A stretch of DNA of 10,887 nucleotides, taken from NCBI GenBank assembly GCA_021816665.1, contig JAKAXI010000036.1:1-10887 (forward strand), read 5' to 3'. This DNA is from Bacillota bacterium. Lineage in GTDB: Bacteria > Bacillota > Bacilli > Alicyclobacillales > Alicyclobacillaceae. Under the pieces are notes generated by a model. That model was not told the origin of the DNA. It saw nothing but the letters and a program-made list of their open reading frames with translations, and did not search any database. Numbering within the stretch: position 1 is the stretch's first letter; every line of letters begins with the position of its first letter. Both the position numbers and the translations under genes were made by a program. Below, piece after piece: positions 6,475 through 10,887 of this stretch.

Positions 6475-6820
6475 GCGATAGCGCCAAACTGGCGTAAACC
6501 GGCCGGGATCATGCTGGCATTGCGCCATTTCGGCGCTGATGCTGGGAGTGTAGCCGCGATAACGCCAAACTGGCGTAAACCGGCCGGGCTGACGCTGGCG
6601 ATAGCGCCATTTCGGCGCTAATGGCTGGGTTGTAGCAGCGATAGCGCCAAACTGGCGCAAACCGGCCGGGATCATGCTGGCATTGCGCCATTTCGGCGCT
6701 GATGCTGGGAGTGTAGCCGCGATAGCGCCGAACTGGCGTAAACCGGCCGGGATCATGCTGGCATTACGCCATTTCGGCGCTAATAGCCGGGGTGTAGCCG
6801 CGATAACGCCAAACCGGCCG
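6475..6820. repeat. Tandem array of 81-bp double-hairpin units (four and a partial fifth)
   Basis: Units begin GCGATA(G/A)CGCC and run 6475-6555 (81 bp), 6556-6637 (82), 6638-6718 (81), 6719-6799 (81), then a truncated copy 6800-6820 missing about nine bases (ACTGGCGTA). Each unit holds two palindromes: A, of type GCGCCA-AAC-TGGCG(T/C), and B, of type GCGCC-ATTTC-GGCGC. Between them is ACCGGCCGGG plus a short spacer. Units 1 and 3 differ at a single base, while 2 and 4 are more diverged, so a two-unit block of 163 bp was probably duplicated. Frames across it stay open on both strands, but the 82-bp unit shifts the frame, so the repeated peptide is not maintained; I do not take it as coding. 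It lies between ispG and the his operon with no transposase gene nearby. Confidence 0.9.
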
Positions 6821-6884
6821 TGACACGGGCAAGAAGAGGTCGAAATGCGCTTTTCCCGGCGTCCGTAGGGCCAAAGATTAAAGG

Positions 6885-6906
6885 TTAGCGACGCTGGCGT
6901 CGCTAA
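6885..6906. repeat. Perfect 10-bp inverted repeat
   Basis: TTAGCGACGC (6885-6894) and GCGTCGCTAA (6897-6906) are exact reverse complements around TG. It shares the TAGCGAC word with the inverted repeat at 6946-6990. Confidence 0.7.
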
Positions 6907-6945
6907 TTGACCAATGGCAGGCGAAGCTGGTACCTCTGAGTGTCG

Positions 6946-6990
6946 AAAATGTCGCTAGTGTCCACTAAACCGGGGCAATAGCGACATTTT
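6946..6990. repeat. 12-bp inverted repeat with A/T ends, terminator-like
   Basis: AAAATGTCGCTA (6946-6957) is the exact reverse complement of TAGCGACATTTT (6979-6990), with 21 bases between. One more T follows the right arm, so transcription in either direction would meet a hairpin with a short T tract. It could be a bidirectional terminator downstream of ispG and the repeat array, or one end of a small degenerate element. The arms share TAGCGAC with the palindrome 40 bases upstream. Confidence 0.65.
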
Positions 6991-7183
6991 TGCACTTCAG
7001 GCAGGCGTGAGTACAGGGAGGACCACGGAAATGCCGCCGCCGCGGCGTTGGCCAACGCCAGGATAACGCTGCTTGCCTCTGACAGCACTCCGACAGTGAC
7101 TGCAGGTCCTGACTTAGCCATCAAGCCACTCCGTTCCACGCACACGCACAGTCACGTATATTCCGCGCAAACATGCCTGTCTA
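6991..7183. other. Stretch without a supported gene; holds a 16-bp palindrome
   Basis: No convincing coding sequence is found. GGCGTTGGCCAACGCC at 7044-7059 is a perfect 16-base palindrome. A minus-strand frame from ATG 7121 to 6903 (72 codons) has GGAG upstream, but it runs through the 6946-6990 inverted repeat and resembles nothing I know, so it is not called as a gene. Confidence 0.4.
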
Positions 7184-7213
7184 TTGACGCGATCTGCAAA
7201 TGACAGGTACAAT
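7184..7213 (+). promoter_or_regulatory. Sigma-A promoter of the his operon
   Basis: TTGACG (-35, 7184-7189), an 18-base spacer and TACAAT (-10, 7208-7213). The transcript would start near 7220, giving an unusually long leader of about 160 bases before hisZ, which holds a hairpin and short repeats. Confidence 0.75.
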
Positions 7214-7226
7214 CGCTCTATCGACT

Positions 7227-7258
7227 TTCGCTTTAGTGTATTAGCGAAGTAAAGCGAA
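7227..7258 (+). promoter_or_regulatory. Competing hairpins at the 5' end of the his leader
   Basis: TTCGCTTT (7227-7234) can pair with AAAGCGAA (7251-7258), eight bases. Its first six bases can instead pair with AGCGAA (7243-7248). The two pairings exclude each other and begin within about ten bases of the predicted transcript start. No T run follows, so it does not look like a plain terminator. It may protect the 5' end or be part of a regulatory leader. Confidence 0.4.
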
Positions 7259-7274
7259 CGCACAAGCCAGCACA

Positions 7275-7353
7275 CGTGGGATAAGGCGCACGTGGAATAA
7301 AACGAACGTCGGATAAAGCAACGCGTGGGGTAAACCACGTCCGAGATCAAGCA
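7275..7353 (+). repeat. Five imperfect 16-bp direct repeats in the his leader
   Basis: Copies start at 7275, 7291, 7307, 7324 and 7338 with spacings of 16, 16, 17 and 14. The common pattern is CGTGGGATAAAGC-like: CGTGGGATAAGGCGCA, CGTGGAATAAAACGAA, CGTCGGATAAAGCAAC, then CGTGGGGTAAACCA and a weaker CGTCCGAGATCAAGCA. They fill the 5' untranslated region between promoter and hisZ. No ATG-started leader peptide rich in His codons is found here, nor a T-box antiterminator motif. Repeated protein- or RNA-binding sites, or simple slippage, are possible. Confidence 0.55.
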
Positions 7354-7378
7354 CATGCAGAAGTGCAGGTGATTCGAA

Positions 7379-8452
7379 GTGGCGCTAGACTTGAACAACA
7401 CGTGGGCGGAGCGCCCAGCCGGAATGCGGGATGTGTTCCCGCAGCAGGCGAGACTGCGGCGCAACGTAGAAAACGAACTCCTTGACCTGTTTCAACAGGC
7501 GGGTTTTGACATGGTTTCGTGTGGTGCCTTCGAATACGTGGAGACCCTCACACGCGGACGACCGGTGCGCGACGTGGAGACCTTGGTGCAGTGGTTTGAC
7601 GCTGTGGGGCGAACCGTGGCCTTGCGCCCAGACATGACTCCGTCGATCGCCCGCATGGCGGCTCCGCTCATCGCCAATGGCCGAGGCAGCGTGAAGTGGT
7701 CGTATGCAGAACGGGTCTATCACCGTACGTCCGATCCCGCTTCCTTAAGCTGGGCGAGCGGCCGCGCGGCGGAGTCGACACAGGTTGGCGTCGAGTGGAT
7801 CGGTGCGCGCGGACCGGAGGCGGACGCGCACTTGCTGCAGATCTGTCAACGCGGCATGGAAGCCATCGGTTTGCGTGAGTGGCAGATGGTCGTCAGCCAC
7901 GCCAGCATCGCCCCGGCGTTGCTCGAGACGTTCGGTGTGGAGCAGAGCGCGATTGAGGGACTGCTGGCGGACCTGACGCGAGGTGACTACGTGTCATTTC
8001 AAGAGACTCTGCGGCGGCTCGGGGCCAAACGCGATGTGTTGAAGCAGTTTGCGCTCTGTGACCCGTTTAAACCACAGACGCTTCTCGACCTGATTGATCC
8101 CGCTGACCACCGCCCCTGCGCGGAAGACGCGCGGCGCGCCTGGCAAGAGCTGCGCGATTTGGCTGCGGTCTTGCGCGATGTGGGACTCACTGAGCAAGTG
8201 TCGTTTGACTTGACGCTGCACCGCGACTTGTCCTACTACACTGGCCTCGTGTTCGAGGTGTTTTCACCAGGCGTCGGTGCTCCGGTCGCTCAAGGCGGAC
8301 GCTACGACGACCTGCTCGAATCGTTTGGCGCAGGGGCGCCAGCGGTTGGTTTTACGTTTGAAGTGGAACGTGTGCTCGCTGTTTTGACCCAGGGCGCGTG
8401 GCTCCACGGGCACGAGGATGGACATGGGAATGGGGAGGGCGAGCTATGCTGA
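7379..8452 (+). CDS. hisZ: ATP phosphoribosyltransferase regulatory subunit HisZ
   Basis: HisZ is a catalytically inactive histidyl-tRNA synthetase paralogue that assembles with short HisG to form active, histidine-inhibited ATP phosphoribosyltransferase, the first step of histidine synthesis. The 357-residue product shows the class II synthetase-like core: RPAGMRDVFP near the N-terminus, LRPDMTPSIARM (motif-2 region, about residues 82-93), DLTLHRDLSYYTGLVFEVF (about 277-295), and the glycine-rich QGGRYDDLLESFGAGAPAVGFTFEVERVL. There is no C-terminal anticodon-binding domain, as expected for HisZ rather than HisRS. The start is GTG 7379, behind AGGTGA. The C-terminus is a short hydrophilic tail rich in Gly, His and Glu (HGHEDGHGNGEGE), absent from the core family. 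The last seven bases overlap hisG (ATGCTGA), implying translational coupling that suits a fixed HisZ:HisG ratio. Confidence 0.95.
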   Translation: MALDLNNTWAERPAGMRDVFPQQARLRRNVENELLDLFQQAGFDMVSCGAFEYVETLTRGRPVRDVETLVQWFDAVGRTVALRPDMTPSIARMAAPLIANGRGSVKWSYAERVYHRTSDPASLSWASGRAAESTQVGVEWIGARGPEADAHLLQICQRGMEAIGLREWQMVVSHASIAPALLETFGVEQSAIEGLLADLTRGDYVSFQETLRRLGAKRDVLKQFALCDPFKPQTLLDLIDPADHRPCAEDARRAWQELRDLAAVLRDVGLTEQVSFDLTLHRDLSYYTGLVFEVFSPGVGAPVAQGGRYDDLLESFGAGAPAVGFTFEVERVLAVLTQGAWLHGHEDGHGNGEGELC

Positions 8453-9078
8453 CGGTAGCGCTCGCGAAAGGGCGAACGGTGGATGACCTGATGCCGATGT
8501 GGCGTCGGGCAAACCTCCCCGCCCCCGAGTCCCTCGACGACTCGCGCGCTTTGGTGTTTGATGTGCCAGACGAACGCTTCGGCATCCTGCGCATGTTGCT
8601 CGCGAAACCCGCGGACGTGCCAGCGTACGTGTCACTGGGCGTGGCGGATGTCGGGGTGGCGGGAAAGGACGTGCTACTCGAGAGCGATCGCGATGTCTAT
8701 GAGCTGCTCGACCTCGGCGTCGCTCGCTGCAAGTTGTGTGTCGCTGGCCGTCCGCAGGAACAAGCGGAGCGCCCGCGCCGGGTCGCGACCAAGTACCCGA
8801 AACTGGCGGATGCGCACTTTCGCCGCCTCGGTCAGCAGGTCGAGATTGTTGGGCTGAGCGGTTCCATTGAGCTGGCCGCCGTGATTGGCCTTGCGGACCG
8901 CATCGTCGACCTCGTGCAGTCGGGAAAGACACTGGAAGCGAACGGACTCGTCGTGTTCGAAGAACTGCTCGATATCTCAGCGCGCCTCATCGCGAATCGA
9001 TCGAGCTACCGAATGAAGCGGCAGCAGATCGACGTCGTCTGGCAAGCGCTTGACAACGAGGTGAAGTCTTATGAGTGA
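8446..9078 (+). CDS. hisG: ATP phosphoribosyltransferase catalytic subunit, short form
   Basis: HisG joins ATP and PRPP to give N1-(5-phosphoribosyl)-ATP and pyrophosphate, the committed step of histidine synthesis. The 210-residue product is the short form: it has the periplasmic-binding-protein-like catalytic domains and lacks the roughly 80-residue C-terminal regulatory domain of long HisG, which agrees with hisZ just upstream. Visible motifs are LTVALAKGRTVDD at the N-terminus, YVSLGVADVGVAGKDVLLE, ATKYPKLADAHF, and the PRPP-binding region GLSGSIELAAVIGLADRIVDLV followed by SGKTLEANGL. The start ATG 8446 follows GGGGAGGGCGAGCT and gives the expected N-terminus; the longer frame from 8398 only repeats hisZ-coding bases. 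The gene overlaps hisZ by seven bases and hisD by eight. Confidence 0.96.
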   Translation: MLTVALAKGRTVDDLMPMWRRANLPAPESLDDSRALVFDVPDERFGILRMLLAKPADVPAYVSLGVADVGVAGKDVLLESDRDVYELLDLGVARCKLCVAGRPQEQAERPRRVATKYPKLADAHFRRLGQQVEIVGLSGSIELAAVIGLADRIVDLVQSGKTLEANGLVVFEELLDISARLIANRSSYRMKRQQIDVVWQALDNEVKSYE

Positions 9079-10378
9079 GTCGATTCGCGTGCGCACATTC
9101 CCTGCGCGGACTTTTTTCTGGTCGCGCGTGAACAGTTACGATGCGGTGGCGATGGATGCTGTGGCCGGAATTGTCTCGGCGGTTCGGACCGAAGGCGACG
9201 CGGCTGTTCGTCGGTATACGGCTCAGCTCGACGGCATCGACGCCGCGAAGTCGGAAGGGTGGTCGCCGCAGGTCCCCGCGGAGGTACTCGAATCCGCGTG
9301 GGCGGAACTGCCACCATCACTGCAGGGCGCATTGCGCCGCGCCGCCGACCGGATCCGCCAGTTCCACCAAGCGCAGTTGCCAAGTGCGATTGACCTGACT
9401 GGCGACACCGGTGAGCGGCTCGGGATGGTGTGGCGCGCCTTGTCTCGCGTCGGCGTCTACGCTCCGGGCGGCCGCGCTGCATATCCGTCAACCGTGCTCA
9501 TGAATGTGATCCCGGCGCAGGTCGCGGGAGTCGACCACATCGTCCTGGCGTCGCCGCCACAGCGGGACACGGGTCTGCCGCATCCGTACGTGCTTGCGGC
9601 GGCGCATATGCTCGGCGTGAAAGACGTCCTCTGCCTCGGTGGCGCACAGGCTGTCGCTGCAATGGCCTATGGCACTGAGACACTTCTGCGCGTGGACAAA
9701 GTTGTGGGACCGGGAAACCTCTATGTCGCACTGGCAAAGCGGGCGGTGATGGGAGATGTCGGGATCGACAGTATCGCAGGCCCAAGTGAAGTGTTCATCG
9801 TCGCCGACAAAACGGCGGACTCGCGTTACGTCGCGGCGGACATGCTGGCGCAGGCTGAGCACGATCCGGAGGCGGGCGCAGTACTCGTCACGACAGAGCC
9901 GGGGCTGTGCGAAGCTGTGCAGACGGAACTCGACCGCCAACTCAAAGACCTGCCAAAACGCGACATCGCGGCAGCCGCCCTCTCGCGCTGGGGGGCTTTT
10001 GTCGTCGCGGACAACCTCGACGAAGCCATCGCTGCAGTGAACTCTGCGGCGCCGGAGCATGTGGAAGTCATGGTTGAGCAGCCGGAGCGGGCGCTGGACC
10101 TGATTCGTTCGGCGGGGGCGGTGTTTCTCGGACCGTACTCGCCGGAGCCGGTCGGGGATTACTACGCAGGACCGAACCACGTACTGCCGACGCACGGTAG
10201 CGCGCGTTTTGCCTCAGGCCTCGGGGTGCTCGACTTCCTGCGGCGCATGACCGTTGTCGCCTACACGCAGGACACGCTCCAGGCGCACAGCGGCGACATC
10301 GTCACGCTGGCGGAGGCGGAGGGGCTGCACGCGCACGCCCGCGCTGTGACGATCCGCCACGGGAGCGACGACAAGTGA
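9071..10378 (+). CDS. hisD: Histidinol dehydrogenase
   Basis: HisD is the zinc- and NAD-dependent enzyme that oxidises L-histidinol in two steps through histidinal to histidine, the end of the pathway, in the cytosol as a homodimer. The 435-residue length is normal. Family motifs in order: RVGVYAPGGRAAYPSTVLMN, CLGGAQAVAAMAYGTE, VVGPGNLYVALAKR, GIDSIAGPSEV, QAEHDPEAGAVLVT, APEHVEVM, PVGDYYAGPNHVLPT and the C-terminal GLHAHARAVTIR. The residues matching the known zinc ligands are Q261, H264, D363 and H422, all present; the APEH segment carries the catalytic Glu-His pair. The start is ATG 9071, overlapping the end of hisG (ATGAGTGA), so it is probably translated by coupling; no strong separate RBS is needed. 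hisB follows after 26 bases. Confidence 0.98.
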   Translation: MSESIRVRTFPARTFFWSRVNSYDAVAMDAVAGIVSAVRTEGDAAVRRYTAQLDGIDAAKSEGWSPQVPAEVLESAWAELPPSLQGALRRAADRIRQFHQAQLPSAIDLTGDTGERLGMVWRALSRVGVYAPGGRAAYPSTVLMNVIPAQVAGVDHIVLASPPQRDTGLPHPYVLAAAHMLGVKDVLCLGGAQAVAAMAYGTETLLRVDKVVGPGNLYVALAKRAVMGDVGIDSIAGPSEVFIVADKTADSRYVAADMLAQAEHDPEAGAVLVTTEPGLCEAVQTELDRQLKDLPKRDIAAAALSRWGAFVVADNLDEAIAAVNSAAPEHVEVMVEQPERALDLIRSAGAVFLGPYSPEPVGDYYAGPNHVLPTHGSARFASGLGVLDFLRRMTVVAYTQDTLQAHSGDIVTLAEAEGLHAHARAVTIRHGSDDK

Positions 10379-10404
10379 AGAGCGACCTACACGGGGGTGA
10401 GAAG

Positions 10405-10887
10405 ATGCAGGCGAACACACCGACGTTTCAAGCCGAAGTCAACCGCGTTACGGGCGAGACGTCTGTCGCCTTGAAGTTGAACCTGCACGGCGAGGGGCGG
10501 TCCGAGCTCGACTTCCCTGTGCCGTTTTTGCGCCACATGCTGCACCTCTTTGCTGTTCACGGTCGGTTTGACCTCGCGATCACGGCGACTGGCGACGTCG
10601 ACGTCGACGACCACCACCTAGTCGAGGACATCGGACTCTCTCTTGGCCAGGCGCTGCATCAGGCGCTCGGTGACAAGCGCGGGGTCCGCAGGTATGGAGA
10701 ACGGCACACGCCGATGGACGAGACGCTCGCGAGGGCCGTGATCGACCTGTCCGGCCGCCCGGCGTTCGTCCTGCAGGCGCAGTTCCCCAACGAGCGCATC
10801 GGCACCTTCCCGAGCGAATTGGTGGCCGAGTTTTTCAAATCGGTGGCGTACGACGGCCGGTTTGCACTGCACCTCGCTGTGTTGTAC
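10405..10887 (+). CDS. hisB: Imidazoleglycerol-phosphate dehydratase, 5' part
   Basis: HisB is a manganese enzyme that dehydrates imidazoleglycerol phosphate to imidazoleacetol phosphate in histidine synthesis and forms a 24-mer in known members. The window holds the first 161 codons, then ends inside the gene. Visible motifs are VPFLRHMLHLFAVHG (metal ligand H44), DVDDHHLVEDIG (H70, H71 and E74 as metal ligands), LGQALHQALGDKRGVRRYG, TPMDETLARAVIDLSGRP, and GTFPSELVAEFFKSVAY leading to FALHLAVLY, just before the second His-His-Glu metal motif, which is outside. It is the single-domain dehydratase type with no fused phosphatase ahead of it. The start is ATG 10405, behind GGGGGTGAGAAG, 26 bases after hisD. 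The RBS and order hisZ-G-D-B fit one operon, with hisHAFI probably following. Confidence 0.96.
   Translation, partial: MQANTPTFQAEVNRVTGETSVALKLNLHGEGRSELDFPVPFLRHMLHLFAVHGRFDLAITATGDVDVDDHHLVEDIGLSLGQALHQALGDKRGVRRYGERHTPMDETLARAVIDLSGRPAFVLQAQFPNERIGTFPSELVAEFFKSVAYDGRFALHLAVLY

Noticed and set aside
6229..6756. Long open frame on the minus strand through the 81-bp repeats, giving a repetitive peptide (GLRQFGAIAAT, APKWR)
   Set aside because: Frames stay open on both strands because the unit length is a multiple of three and stops are rare, but the 82-bp unit shifts the frame so the repeated peptide is lost part way. There is no RBS, and the frame runs antisense into the end of ispG.
6475..6820. 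CRISPR array
   Set aside because: Whole 81-bp units repeat, with no unique spacers between short constant repeats, and no cas gene is present.
6903..7121. Small minus-strand gene of 72 codons
   Set aside because: It has a possible GGAG upstream, but the frame crosses the 6946-6990 inverted repeat and ends in the 6885-6906 palindrome. Its protein has no recognisable features and an Ala-rich stretch from a GCC repeat.
7214..7378. T-box riboswitch or His-codon attenuator before hisZ
   Set aside because: No GGGTGGNACCGCG-like T-box motif, no terminator with a T run, and no leader peptide with repeated CAC/CAT codons was found.
9488..10195. 235-codon minus-strand frame
   Set aside because: It is antisense to hisD and rich in Arg/His, as expected from the GC-biased codon positions of the real gene.
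10525..10545. Apparent loss of an Asp in the HisB FLRHML motif
   Set aside because: The Bacillus-type HisB I remember has VPFMTHML at this place, so a non-Asp residue before the metal-binding His is normal for this group.

Overview
The window looks like chromosome of a moderately GC-rich Gram-positive bacterium of the Bacillales, most like an Alicyclobacillus-type thermoacidophile or relative. This is an inference from gene content: a haem-copper oxidase operon, RocD, a YjzC-family small protein, strong AGGAGG-type ribosome binding sites, and a his operon led by hisZ with a short-form hisG. No plasmid, phage, IS or CRISPR hallmark was seen.

Layout. (1) 1-1338, plus strand: 3' end of a haem-copper oxidase operon. 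It holds the C-terminus of subunit I, a five-helix subunit III-like protein whose start codon is not obvious, and a 32-residue single-helix peptide. (2) 1364-3598: rocD (ornithine aminotransferase) on the minus strand with a good sigma-A promoter, divergent from a 7-helix membrane protein of unknown function. Strong hairpins close both convergent junctions. (3) 3605-4965, minus strand: a YjzC-like small protein and class I fructose-bisphosphate aldolase fbaB. (4) 5171-6271, plus strand: ispG (gcpE) of the MEP isoprenoid pathway, divergent from fbaB. (5) 6272-7378: about 1.1 kb without a convincing gene, containing an array of 81-bp tandem repeats built from paired hairpins, a group of TAGCGAC inverted repeats, and the promoter and unusual leader of the next operon. 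(6) 7379-10887, plus strand: hisZ-hisG-hisD-hisB with overlapping or close junctions; hisB runs off the window.

The genes are mostly core metabolism: respiration, arginine/ornithine catabolism, glycolysis/gluconeogenesis, isoprenoid precursors and histidine synthesis. I found no convincing new multi-gene system. The less ordinary parts are non-coding or very small: the 6.4-6.8 kb repeat array, the his leader with competing hairpins and 16-bp repeats, the 32-aa oxidase-operon peptide, and the missing start codon of the subunit III-like gene.
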